A stretch of 64,000 bases of DNA. Source: MPNP01 sp026710155 (GTDB lineage Bacteria; Pseudomonadota; Alphaproteobacteria; Rhodobacterales; Rhodobacteraceae). The stretch is from the NCBI GenBank assembly GCA_965200885.1, contig OZ241737.1:310001-374000 (forward strand). Direction: 5' to 3'. Position numbers and translations under genes: made by a program. Within the stretch, counting starts at the first letter, position 1; every line of letters starts with the position of its first letter. The notes under the pieces were generated by a model. The model had not been told where the DNA came from, made no database searches, and saw only the letters and a program-made list of their open reading frames with translations. Shown in pieces: positions 16,019 to 24,910 of this stretch.

Positions 16019-18673
16019 TCAGGGTTCAGTCAGTTTAAGTTCAATTCTGCGGTTTCTGGCTCTTGCCTCAGGAGTATTTCTATCATCAACAGGTTGATAT
16101 TCACTGAAACCGGTCGCGGCCAGTTTTTCTGGTGGTAATTTATTTTCCTCAACTAAAAATTGCACAACAGAACGCGCTCGTGCCTGGCTCAATTCCCAAT
16201 TATCCTCAAATTCACTGCCTGGGATGATTTTTTGATTGTCAGTATGCCCATCCACCCGTAATACCCAACTAATATCATCAGGTATAGCGAGGGCCTCGAT
16301 GATGGCTGCTACTTTTTTTATTTCCTCCTTGCCTTTGTCTGATAGTTGTGCCTCGCCTGTAGCAAATAAAATTTCACTCGAAAAAACAAACCTGTCCCCG
16401 GTTATTTCAACACCATCAACCCTTTCTACGAGATCACGTAGATCCGCAAGGAATTGCGATTGGTATTTGGACAATCCCAACTCTTCCTGATCATCAGGCA
16501 AGTCCAGCTCTGTTTCTGCCAACCTATTTGCTGTTTCTTGCAATTCTGCTTCGAGTTCCGCTATCAATTCTTCCTGCTTCTTCAAATCTTTGATAAGTTC
16601 CAATACCTTGGTTGCCAATGAAGCATTAAGTAGTCCACCCAAACTGGAATCATCGGTACGCTCATTCTCGAAATATGTATTGACTTGCTTGTCGGCATCT
16701 GAATATTGCTCAAGAAACTCGGTCAATTTCTCTGCAACCTGATTGATTCCCTGGACTGTATCCAGTTTCTTTAAATCCTCGACCTCTATCAATCCTCCCA
16801 ACTGATCGAATATGATATTCTTGAATTCTTCAATACTTTTTTCTGCTTCCTCAAGTTCCTTTCGAGTCAAAATCAATTCATTTGAACGCTCTTCAATTTC
16901 ACTCTCCAACTTTCTTTGGTTCGTCATATTGATATCTTGACTGGTCTCATTTGCAAGCAATTGATCCTGTATTAACCTGTTATTTTCCTCCAATTCTCCT
17001 TTTTCCTCTGTAAGTTCATCAAATTCAGATTGAAGGTTTGCAATTCGTTCATTCAATTCTTCCGATTGAGAGAACAGTTTCTTTTTTTCCCTTTCCAATT
17101 GATCAATCAAAGCAAGTCTTTCCAGATCCTTGCTTTGCAAATTCCTTAAATCATTTCTTAAACCTTCAATAGTCTCGTTAAGTTTGGAAATACTTTCCTC
17201 AAGGTTGCTCTTATCTGATTGAAGGTTCGCAATCAGGGCAATGTTTTCCTGGATTGCCGAATTGTTTTTGTTGACTTCTTCAATAAGTGCTTTTTGTTTA
17301 CCTTCCAACTCCTCTCTAACCAGATTATTCCTTGCAATTTCTCCTTCTAGGCTGACTCTGGTATCAATCAATGCCTTGTTGTCGTCTCGCAAACGGTTTA
17401 ATTCATCGTCCTTCACGCTAATTAGTGCACTGTTAACCCGAATTTCACTTTGAAGACTTATGACCTTATCCTGTAACTCAGCAATAAATTTGTTCTTGGC
17501 CTCGATGGTCCGATTCAAATCGTTGAGTTCAGAATTCAAAGCGGTAATATCCGACAAGATTTCCTCGGACCTTTCATTATTTTGAGCCAATTCGCCTTGA
17601 AGGGCTAGCAATTCCCTTGTCAAATCGTTTCTTTGCTTTTTGATTTCAGCAAGTTCAAGTTCAAGATTGGCAATCGTTTTCCTGAGTATCCCCTGCTGGG
17701 TTGTCAGGTCTGAAATCAATCTTTCTTTTTCATCGATTGCATCTAGATTGCCGGAATTAACAATTCCCATAGTATTCAAATCTGCTTGCAAACCCTCGAT
17801 GGTTTCTTGAAGATTCGAAATTAACGATTTAAGAAGGACTCTTTCTTCATTTAAATCAACCAGTTCCGATTCCAGTTTCTCCAGCTCACTCTGATAGGTA
17901 AAAACATCAGAATTGATTTCCTCAATCCTTGTATTCAGCTCGACTATCAGGACATCTCTATTTTCCAATTCCGAGCTTAGTTGGTCCTTCGTGGATTCAA
18001 CTTCATCCAAATCTGTGAGCAATTCTTCAATTCGACTTGCCAGAGCAAGATTGATTGCCTCTCTTTCACTGAGATTCTCCTCCAGCAGGGTCCTCTCCTG
18101 CTGAAGATTTCTTACCTCTGCAATGATTTCCCCGATACGGCTATTGAGTATGACAATCAGCGTATCTCTGCTTTCCAAATCATCATCAAGCCGTTCCATT
18201 TCGGACCGTGCTTCCACAATTTCGTTAAGCAGTTCGTCAATTTGACTTGCCAAGGAAAGGTTTGCTTCATCCCGTTTGCTAAGACTCTCCTCCAGATTCA
18301 CTCTTTCCTGCTGGAGGTTTCTTACCTCCGCAATAATTTCATCTATGCGGCCATTGAGAATAACTATCAGGGCATCCCTATTTTCCAGATCAGTATTCAG
18401 TTGATCCTTCTCCGATTGAAGTTCCTCCAATTCCAGCAATAATTCCTCAATCTTGGTATCCAGCAGAAGAATTCTTGTGTCCTGCTCTTTGATTACTTCG
18501 GACAAATCGGTTTTTTCACCCTCAAGGTTATTGATTTCGGTGGAAAAAACGTACTGGATCAGTATAAAAATCGTAATGATGAAGACCAGGACAAGCAGCA
18601 AGGCTGTCAAAATATCGACAAAACCCGTCCAAATATTACTGGTACTTCGAGTTACAGGCTTCCTTCTCAACAA
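16019..18673 (-). CDS. Long coiled-coil OmpA/MotB-type peptidoglycan-binding protein
   Basis: The product is 884 aa. One transmembrane helix (about residues 17-42, FVDILTALLLVLVFIITIF) has the aspartate-containing start typical of MotB/TolR/ExbD-like stators. About 650 residues of heptad coiled coil follow, then a C-terminal OmpA domain (about 740-884; LFATGEAQLSDKGKEEI, VDGHTDNQ, LSQARARSVVQFL, RNRRIEL). It should be anchored in the inner membrane and reach peptidoglycan. The expected partner is the MotA/TolQ-like protein at 30831-32048 on the same strand; in many alphaproteobacteria the two genes are adjacent. Zorya ZorB was considered, but no other Zorya genes are present. Confidence 0.85.
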   Translation of the reverse strand: MLRRKPVTRSTSNIWTGFVDILTALLLVLVFIITIFILIQYVFSTEINNLEGEKTDLSEVIKEQDTRILLLDTKIEELLLELEELQSEKDQLNTDLENRDALIVILNGRIDEIIAEVRNLQQERVNLEESLSKRDEANLSLASQIDELLNEIVEARSEMERLDDDLESRDTLIVILNSRIGEIIAEVRNLQQERTLLEENLSEREAINLALASRIEELLTDLDEVESTKDQLSSELENRDVLIVELNTRIEEINSDVFTYQSELEKLESELVDLNEERVLLKSLISNLQETIEGLQADLNTMGIVNSGNLDAIDEKERLISDLTTQQGILRKTIANLELELAEIKKQRNDLTRELLALQGELAQNNERSEEILSDITALNSELNDLNRTIEAKNKFIAELQDKVISLQSEIRVNSALISVKDDELNRLRDDNKALIDTRVSLEGEIARNNLVREELEGKQKALIEEVNKNNSAIQENIALIANLQSDKSNLEESISKLNETIEGLRNDLRNLQSKDLERLALIDQLEREKKKLFSQSEELNERIANLQSEFDELTEEKGELEENNRLIQDQLLANETSQDINMTNQRKLESEIEERSNELILTRKELEEAEKSIEEFKNIIFDQLGGLIEVEDLKKLDTVQGINQVAEKLTEFLEQYSDADKQVNTYFENERTDDSSLGGLLNASLATKVLELIKDLKKQEELIAELEAELQETANRLAETELDLPDDQEELGLSKYQSQFLADLRDLVERVDGVEITGDRFVFSSEILFATGEAQLSDKGKEEIKKVAAIIEALAIPDDISWVLRVDGHTDNQKIIPGSEFEDNWELSQARARSVVQFLVEENKLPPEKLAATGFSEYQPVDDRNTPEARARNRRIELKLTEP
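17756..18385 (-). repeat. Tandem 210-bp (70-residue) coding repeats in the coiled coil
   Basis: Residues 97-166, 167-236 and 237-306 are successive 70-residue repeats, exactly ten heptads each. They are anchored by ENRDALIVILNGRIDEI, ESRDTLIVILNSRIGEI and ENRDVLIVELNTRIEEI. Copies 1 and 2 are the closest; copy 3 has diverged in its second half. In-register duplication lets the rod lengthen without breaking the heptad phase. Confidence 0.85.
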
Positions 18674-18997
18674 TCTATTTTCCTAATTCTTTTGGTATCT
18701 TCATCCATCCCTGAATCCAGCGAAATGTAGAACATCAGTGAATTGATCCACTACGGTTATTTATACATTTTTATTTTTTGGAAAAGCCATCCCGAAGAAT
18801 AATCACATAATGCAAAATGCCAATGGAATGTATCAGGACTATTTGAAATACACCCTGACACGGTAAACAACTGGGGAATTAGGTGGGCTTTTGTTTGATT
18901 GCCAAGATGCTTTAACATTCAAGCATTGTCAAATTTCTGCCAAATCGGCAATTGGTTTTTGGCGGAGTAATTTTCAAAAAAATAAATTTTGTTTTAT

Positions 18998-19026
18998 TTG
19001 ACTTTATTTTCCCTGTGATTTAATTT
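18998..19026 (+). promoter_or_regulatory. Candidate sigma-70 promoter for dctP
   Basis: TTGACT (18998-19003), a 17-base spacer, and TAATTT (19021-19026) lie about 70 bases before the dctP start. The rest of the 424-base gap 18674-19097 holds no gene that I can see. Confidence 0.4.
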
Positions 19027-19097
19027 AACATTTCTAGTTTAATTCGGGGAGGATTTGTGATTTCCCCAGATTTATTTCGTTATAGGAGAAAGAAAAT

Positions 19098-20183
19098 ATG
19101 GACAGAAGATCTTTTCTGAAAACATCTGCAGTTGCTGGTGTTGCTTCAGCCGGGGGGGGGCTCGCTGCTCCAGCTATTGCCCAAGGCAATGTCAAGCTGA
19201 CAATGGTTACATCCTGGGGCAGGGGACTGGCAGGAGTCTTTGACGCTGCCCAAAAGTGTGCCGATAATATCAACAATATGTCTGGTGGGTCCTTGACAAT
19301 TGACGTCAAGGCAGCTGGTGAACTTGTGGGTGCCTTTGAAGTTTTTGATGCTGTCGCTTCAGGTCAGGCAGATATGTATCATGCCGCTGACTATTATTTT
19401 GTGGGTCAGCATCCCGCTTTTGCATTTTTTACTGGAGTTCCATTTGGAATGACGGCCACCGAATTGAATAACTGGTACTATCATGGCAATGGTAGGATGT
19501 ATCATGATACCCTGGGTGAAATTTTTGGTCTAAAGTCCTTCCTGGCAGGTAACACTGGTACTCAGGCTGGTGGTTGGTTCCGTAAGGAAATCAACGGACC
19601 TGAGGATTTTGATGGTCTCAAGTTCCGTATGCCCGGATTGGGAGGACAGGCACTTGGTCTTTTGGGTGCTTCGGTACAGAACATACCTGGCGCTGAAGTG
19701 TATCAGGCTCTTGCATCAGGTGCGATAGATGGAACTGAATGGATTGGACCCTGGGCTGATGAAAAAGCAGGTTTCCAGGAGATCACCAAATTCTACTACA
19801 CTGCAGGATTTCATGAACCGGCTGCCGGTCTGAGTCTGGTAACCAATCTTGAAGTGTTCAACAATCTTTCGAAAGAACATCAAACCATGATTGAGGTTGC
19901 TGCTGGCCATGCCAATGTATGGAACCTTAGCCAATACCTGTTCCACAATGGTGCAGCATTAAAGCGTCTTCAGGCCGAAGGTGTTAAGGTTCTGCAGTTT
20001 CCTGATAGTGTATGGGATGCCTTTGGCTCCGCTTCCATGCAACTTTACGGACAATATTCAGAGGATGATTTGTTTGCAGAGATTCTGGCTGACTATCAAG
20101 CAACCATGAGTGACAGTTCCGGATGGCTTACAAGTTCAACCGGAGCCTACCGCGCCCAACGTGACCGGGTAATGGGTTCATAG
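19098..20183 (+). CDS. dctP: TRAP transporter substrate-binding protein (TakP-like DctP)
   Basis: This is the periplasmic solute receptor of a tripartite ATP-independent transporter, 361 aa. The N-terminus MDRRSFLKTSAVAGVAS is a twin-arginine signal ending near APAIAQ. Mature-protein features include KVSG-like segment LKFRMPGLGGQ, ASGAIDGTEWIGPW and FYYTAGFHEPA. These resemble the TakP/2-oxoacid and lactate-type binding proteins, so an organic acid is the likely substrate (inference). A strong AGGAGA site precedes the ATG. dctQ and dctM follow after a stem-loop. Confidence 0.92.
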   Translation: MDRRSFLKTSAVAGVASAGGGLAAPAIAQGNVKLTMVTSWGRGLAGVFDAAQKCADNINNMSGGSLTIDVKAAGELVGAFEVFDAVASGQADMYHAADYYFVGQHPAFAFFTGVPFGMTATELNNWYYHGNGRMYHDTLGEIFGLKSFLAGNTGTQAGGWFRKEINGPEDFDGLKFRMPGLGGQALGLLGASVQNIPGAEVYQALASGAIDGTEWIGPWADEKAGFQEITKFYYTAGFHEPAAGLSLVTNLEVFNNLSKEHQTMIEVAAGHANVWNLSQYLFHNGAALKRLQAEGVKVLQFPDSVWDAFGSASMQLYGQYSEDDLFAEILADYQATMSDSSGWLTSSTGAYRAQRDRVMGS

Positions 20184-20193
20184 AAAAATCAAG

Positions 20194-20220
20194 AACTGCC
20201 CCTGAAATTCGGGGGCAGTT
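20194..20220 (+). terminator. Stem-loop between dctP and dctQ
   Basis: AACTGCCCC and GGGGGCAGTT form a strong stem with an 8-base loop, starting 10 bases after the dctP stop. No long T-run follows. It therefore more likely acts as a partial terminator or 3'-end stabiliser giving more dctP than dctQM mRNA, as expected for a binding protein needed in excess. Confidence 0.7.
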
Positions 20221-20242
20221 CCCTCCCTGCCGAGATTGATTG

Positions 20243-21193
20243 ATGATTGACTTTGCTTCATCCTTCATTGTGGGTATCGCTCTAACATTCTACAATATAT
20301 TTTATGCCTTGACCAACCCCCAGCTTTGGCTGGACTGGACTGACAAACAGTCCCTGATGCGGTTCATATATTACGGTGGATCATTTGAGTTCTTTACGGC
20401 CGTAATTTTGGTGTTTTTTATCCTCACTGCGGTGGGAACTTATCATCGCCCCGTTATGTGGTGGTCTGTTAGAATTCTCGAATTCACAGGCAACCGAATC
20501 GGGCGTATCGCAGCATGGGCTGGCCTGTTGATGGTATTGCAACAAATCGTTATCGTCTTTCTGCAGAGAATATTCAGGGTTTCGGAAATTTCACTCGGAC
20601 CTACTTCGCCGCTTGGATATGACCTGTTCCTGGGAACGACCAACATGCTGTTTTCCAAGGATCTGGCTTGGTGGGCAGAAGAGCTCAAGTTCTACAATGC
20701 CATTGTGATATGCCTTTGTTGCGGTTATACATTCATTCAGGGAGGTCATGTTCGGGTAGATCTCTTCTATGCGGGAATTACCCGACGGAAAAAGAAAATC
20801 ATTGACATGCTCGGTTCCCTTTTCTTCATGATGCCGGCCATGTCTTTGATCTGGTTGTATGCATGGTACTTCATGTGGCGACATCTTATCACTCCAAAGG
20901 TCTCCGCCACCGACACGCTTGAAGTATTGCTTAGGAAATCGCGCATAGCAAAATGGAATGTTGAAACCATCGGCTTCTCACCAAGTGGTTTTGATGCGTA
21001 TTTTCTCTTCAAGGTCCTTTTATTGCTTTTCGCCGGCCTCATGTTCCTGCAGGCAGTTGCCTTTTTCCAACGATCATTTCTTGAATATCGTGAAGGTGAA
21101 GGATCAGACAGCAAATACCTTGAAAAGGATATATTGGAAACCACGATTGATGAATCTGGTCCAATTGCCTCGGAGACTGGAAATACAAAATGA
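20243..21193 (+). CDS. dctQ: TRAP transporter small permease subunit (DctQ)
   Basis: This is the small membrane subunit of the TRAP system, 316 aa from ATG 20243 (a TTG at 20240 is an alternative). It is longer than the usual 160-200 aa because an extra N-terminal membrane region (FASSFIVGIALTFYNIFYAL, then VILVFFILTAVGTYH) precedes the four-helix DctQ core with GYTFIQGGHVRVDLFYAGIT. The last codons overlap dctM by four bases (ATGA), indicating translational coupling. Confidence 0.88.
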   Translation: MIDFASSFIVGIALTFYNIFYALTNPQLWLDWTDKQSLMRFIYYGGSFEFFTAVILVFFILTAVGTYHRPVMWWSVRILEFTGNRIGRIAAWAGLLMVLQQIVIVFLQRIFRVSEISLGPTSPLGYDLFLGTTNMLFSKDLAWWAEELKFYNAIVICLCCGYTFIQGGHVRVDLFYAGITRRKKKIIDMLGSLFFMMPAMSLIWLYAWYFMWRHLITPKVSATDTLEVLLRKSRIAKWNVETIGFSPSGFDAYFLFKVLLLLFAGLMFLQAVAFFQRSFLEYREGEGSDSKYLEKDILETTIDESGPIASETGNTK

Positions 21194-23544
21194 TTCTTGG
21201 TCTCGATGGAGTGGAAATCGGCCTTCTGGTAGTCTTTATGACCCTGTTTGGCTCAATCATGTCTGGCTTCCCAGTTGCCTTTGCAATAGGTGGATCAGCC
21301 GTAATTTCCTTTGGCGTACTGGCAGCATTAGACAATTCCGGATTGCTAATCCATCAGGCACTTGATACCTCAAGTGCCCAATACCGGGCTTTGGTGGATT
21401 CTGGTATTTCCAGTTATGACATTTCAAAATTCAAATATCCCAATTTACCGGTAATTGCCCAACCCTTGTTTGAACGGGGATGGGAAGTTGCAGTCGATCG
21501 AAACCTCAGTTTCATTGTCAACCGAATGAACGAAAGGGTTCTGGCAGGGCAGTCGATCGAAACCCTGTTGGCCGTTCTCATGTTTGTGATGATGGGAATA
21601 ACGCTGGAACGATCGAAAATAGCCAATGATTTGCTGACAACCATGGCCCGCATCTTTGGACCACTGCCCGGGGGATTGGCTGTCTCTGTGGTGGTTGTAG
21701 GGGCTTTTCTTGCAGCATCCACCGGTATAGTTGGTGCCACGGTGGTTACAATGGGATTGCTCTCGCTTCCCACCATGCTGCGGCATAACTATTCACCGGA
21801 ACTGGCTACTGGTGTCATCTCGGCATCAGGAACACTTGGTCAGATCATTCCGCCATCCATTGTTATTGTACTGTTGGGTACATTGGCCGGGGATCTCTAT
21901 TCCACTGCACAGGAGACAAGAGCACAAGCCGCTGGTTGTTCAGATGCCCTTACCTATTTGGGTGAAGCCGCAGTGGTTTCAGTTGGTACGCTTTTCCAGG
22001 CAGCCATTCTTCCAGGCATAATGCTTGCATTTCTTTATGCCGCCTATGCCTTTGGATATGCCATGATCAATCCCAAGAATGCCCCGCCTGTTACCACTGA
22101 TTATTCACGGGAGGGCGCAATTACCAAACGTACTGCCTATACTTGGTTTCTGGGTGTGCCCTTCGGCTTGATCGGGGGAACAATACTGTTGATGCAGGTT
22201 GGATTGATAGGCAGCCAAAACATTGTCGTGGACTCAATGACAGATGTAACCTTTACATCTGATCTCAGGACCAATGTATCGGAAAAATGTCAGGAATCCA
22301 TGATAGAATTGCATGGGCAGGAACGCTGGGACAGGGCAGTCGCCGAAGCAGAAAAGATAAGGGAAGCCGGAGGTGTTGAAGAAAGTCGGAAATTATCCTC
22401 AGAGGAACTGGAGCAAGCCATTCAGGATAAAATTGCAAATGCACCTCTGATCGGGACAGGTGTATCTGTTTTGTTTCTGCTTTTGACATTGATTCTCACC
22501 ACCGCAAGAGGCATATCGATTGCAACCGATCCCAAGCCCCTTTATATAGGTTTTGGTGGTTCAGTGTTGGCCATTCTGATTGACATATTGTTGATCAGTC
22601 CAACCACCTCACCTGGTTTGACTGTTGTATACCTTGTCATTCCGCTGGCCCTGGCCGTTTACGGATGCAGGCATGCCCTGACAACGCTCGGCAAGAATGA
22701 ATTGCTCAGGGTGGTCTTCCCGCCGCTTATTCTGATTGTTGCCGTTTTGGGTTCGATTCTTGGTGGCATAACGAATCCAACCCCTGCTGCCGCGCTTGGT
22801 GCAGGTGGTGCAATCTTGCTTGCCGCCTATCGAAAACTCCATGATCAAAACAAGTCCGGACGTATCATCCTGATATCCAGTTTCGCAATGGTCATCATGA
22901 TCCTAATTGGTGTCAATTTTGATTTGCGAACAGGTAAGGAAGTCATTCTTGTGGAGGAATGGATTGCCATATTTATCGCCCTGGCCATGTATCATATTTG
23001 CATTTTGGGATTGTTGTACGCCTGTTGGACATTACTAAAAACCAAGGTTCTTTCACCTGTCGTAAGGGAAACAGCCAAAGTCACTTCCATGGTATTTACA
23101 ATCCTGATCGGTTCCCAATTGTTGAATTTGGTGGTCATCTCGTTTGGAGGCGAGCACTATATTCAAGAGTTTCTACGAAGCTTCGAAAGGGAATGGGTCG
23201 TATTTGTGATCGTCATGATCGTTCTTTTCGTATTGGGTTTTGTGCTGGATTTTCTTGAAATCATCTATATCGTCATACCGATTGTCGGACCTGTCATTTA
23301 TGGTGGAACATTGGATCCGAAATGGGTTACAATCATGATTGCCGTTAATCTCCAAACCTCTTTCCTGACACCACCATTCGGTTTTGCCCTCTTTTACCTG
23401 AGAGGTGTTTCTCCACCGGAAGTCACAACCAGGCACATTTATCGCGGAGTTATTCCCTTTGTCATAATTCAGGTGATTGGGTTGGGACTATTGAGTCTTT
23501 TCCCTCAAGTCGTAACCATCGTACCAAATCTTATTCCCCACTAA
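21190..23544 (+). CDS. dctM: TRAP transporter large permease subunit (DctM)
   Basis: This is the large membrane subunit that carries the transport pathway. At 784 aa it is well above the common 430 aa. Family motifs include GSIMSGFPVAFAIGGSA near the start, SGTLGQIIPPSIVIVLLG in the middle and FLTPPFGFALFYLRGVSP near the end. The extra length comes from a hydrophilic loop (about residues 350-425, with many charged residues) and added membrane segments. Such enlarged DctM proteins accompany TakP-type receptors. It is coupled to dctQ. Confidence 0.9.
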   Translation: MILGLDGVEIGLLVVFMTLFGSIMSGFPVAFAIGGSAVISFGVLAALDNSGLLIHQALDTSSAQYRALVDSGISSYDISKFKYPNLPVIAQPLFERGWEVAVDRNLSFIVNRMNERVLAGQSIETLLAVLMFVMMGITLERSKIANDLLTTMARIFGPLPGGLAVSVVVVGAFLAASTGIVGATVVTMGLLSLPTMLRHNYSPELATGVISASGTLGQIIPPSIVIVLLGTLAGDLYSTAQETRAQAAGCSDALTYLGEAAVVSVGTLFQAAILPGIMLAFLYAAYAFGYAMINPKNAPPVTTDYSREGAITKRTAYTWFLGVPFGLIGGTILLMQVGLIGSQNIVVDSMTDVTFTSDLRTNVSEKCQESMIELHGQERWDRAVAEAEKIREAGGVEESRKLSSEELEQAIQDKIANAPLIGTGVSVLFLLLTLILTTARGISIATDPKPLYIGFGGSVLAILIDILLISPTTSPGLTVVYLVIPLALAVYGCRHALTTLGKNELLRVVFPPLILIVAVLGSILGGITNPTPAAALGAGGAILLAAYRKLHDQNKSGRIILISSFAMVIMILIGVNFDLRTGKEVILVEEWIAIFIALAMYHICILGLLYACWTLLKTKVLSPVVRETAKVTSMVFTILIGSQLLNLVVISFGGEHYIQEFLRSFEREWVVFVIVMIVLFVLGFVLDFLEIIYIVIPIVGPVIYGGTLDPKWVTIMIAVNLQTSFLTPPFGFALFYLRGVSPPEVTTRHIYRGVIPFVIIQVIGLGLLSLFPQVVTIVPNLIPH

Positions 23545-23598
23545 ACCCGAGGAAATCCGATGCAGTCCAACGGGTATGTAAATTGTACCTGGTGCTGT

Positions 23599-24498
23599 TT
23601 ATTTCCCATTGGTTGCCAGCATTCGTTTTTGCTGTTTGTTCTCCCAATAAACATTCGCATAATTGGCACAGACAATCAGGATTGCCCCGGTAATTATGAA
23701 AATGTCGATGATTTCTCCATAGAACAGCATTCCAATTACGGCAATCAGGGGCAATCTGAGGAAATCCAGGGGAGCAACTATTATTGCTGGCGCCAATTTC
23801 AGTGCTTTGGTGATACAATAATGCGCAGATAGGCCGGTAAATGTAATGACCACCAACCAAATCATGGTTGCCAGTTCTGGTATCGGAATTTCACCATCCA
23901 ATACGGCAAACATCAAACCCAGGATAGCCTGAATGACTGACATCCAGAACAGGATACAGATTACCGATGTAACTCTGGTGAGCATTTTCGTGTAAATATA
24001 TGATCCTGCAAACCCAATTGCGCAGAGTGCTCCTGCAAGCACACCAAAATCAAAGGTCGCCATACCGGGTCTTGTCACAACCAGGACACCGGCAAAACCG
24101 ACAATGGCAGTAAAGATCCTCGGTTTGGTAAGCTTTTCGCCAAGTAACAATGGTGCCGCCAGAGCAACCCAGATCGGAAAGGAAAATTCAAGTGCAAACA
24201 CCTGGGCAAAGGGAATCAACGCCAAGGCATAGAACCACAGATTCTGACCGGCAAAATGAAACAGGTTGCGTGTGATGTGCAATTTCATGTTTTGTAGATT
24301 GATTTGTCCGAGGGTTCCGGCAATACCACCCATGGTCAGGACAATTATTATCCCAATCAGGGATCGATAAAGCATGAGTTCAAAGGTATCTAGCTGGATC
24401 AATGCTTCACGACCTGATAAGGCCATCAGGCTGAAGGATACAACAGCCCCCATCATCCACGCCGCTGCTGCCAGGGCAGCTGTACCTGGTTTTACCAT
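23599..24498 (-). CDS. EamA/DMT-family transporter
   Basis: This 299-aa protein has ten predicted transmembrane helices in two five-helix EamA repeats, for example ALEFSFPIWVALAAPLLLGEK in the first and PLDFLRLPLIAVIGMLFYGE in the second. The family exports metabolites or amino acids; the substrate cannot be told from sequence. It is convergent with dctM (54-base gap). The start is ATG 24498, giving MVKPGTAALAAAAWM. Confidence 0.88.
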   Translation of the reverse strand: MVKPGTAALAAAAWMMGAVVSFSLMALSGREALIQLDTFELMLYRSLIGIIIVLTMGGIAGTLGQINLQNMKLHITRNLFHFAGQNLWFYALALIPFAQVFALEFSFPIWVALAAPLLLGEKLTKPRIFTAIVGFAGVLVVTRPGMATFDFGVLAGALCAIGFAGSYIYTKMLTRVTSVICILFWMSVIQAILGLMFAVLDGEIPIPELATMIWLVVITFTGLSAHYCITKALKLAPAIIVAPLDFLRLPLIAVIGMLFYGEIIDIFIITGAILIVCANYANVYWENKQQKRMLATNGK

Positions 24499-24910
24499 TG
24501 GTTAAACCAATACTTCCAAGATCAAATGGGCATTGTATGAATGTACCTTGAAACAAGCCGAGTGTTTATGGCCATTCTTAAATTTGTGATCGTTATTCTT
24601 CCAATCCATCGATACAAGCCACCAAATTAAATCAACTCAGGATGCACGTCAACCTGTAGAAAATGCAATTACAAAATTGTCCTTGATAGTATAATAGTAA
24701 CTAAGGTTTTACTTTGAACCAATAATCAAAATTATGTCGGTAAATAAATATTTTGCTCTGCCTGAATCAGTAGCCAAAGGATTAACGTATAGAAGCCGTG
24801 AATTTCTAATGAAGGAACAATTTTGATATCAAAATCAATCCTTCCAGGCAATTTATTTGAAGATTTAATGGGTTTTGGACTTATGGATCAGATTCTGAGG
24901 GAACAAGGGT
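24499..24910. other. Intergenic region upstream of the MFS gene
   Basis: About 410 A+T-rich bases lie between divergent transporter genes. I see no RNA gene, no repeat shared with the rest of the window and no open frame longer than about 30 codons. It presumably carries the two promoters. Confidence 0.5.

Noticed and set aside
16019..18673. Zorya anti-phage system (MotA-like plus OmpA-like proteins with a nearby helicase)
   Set aside because: The helicase next door is RecD2, not the SNF2-type ZorD. No ZorC or ZorE is present, and the MotA-like gene is 12 kb away. The pair fits the common alphaproteobacterial MotA/OmpA housekeeping-type complex better.
24733..24822. Possible 29-codon gene upstream of the MFS transporter
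   Set aside because: It has no ribosome-binding site or recognisable sequence and is no longer than chance frames in A+T-rich DNA.
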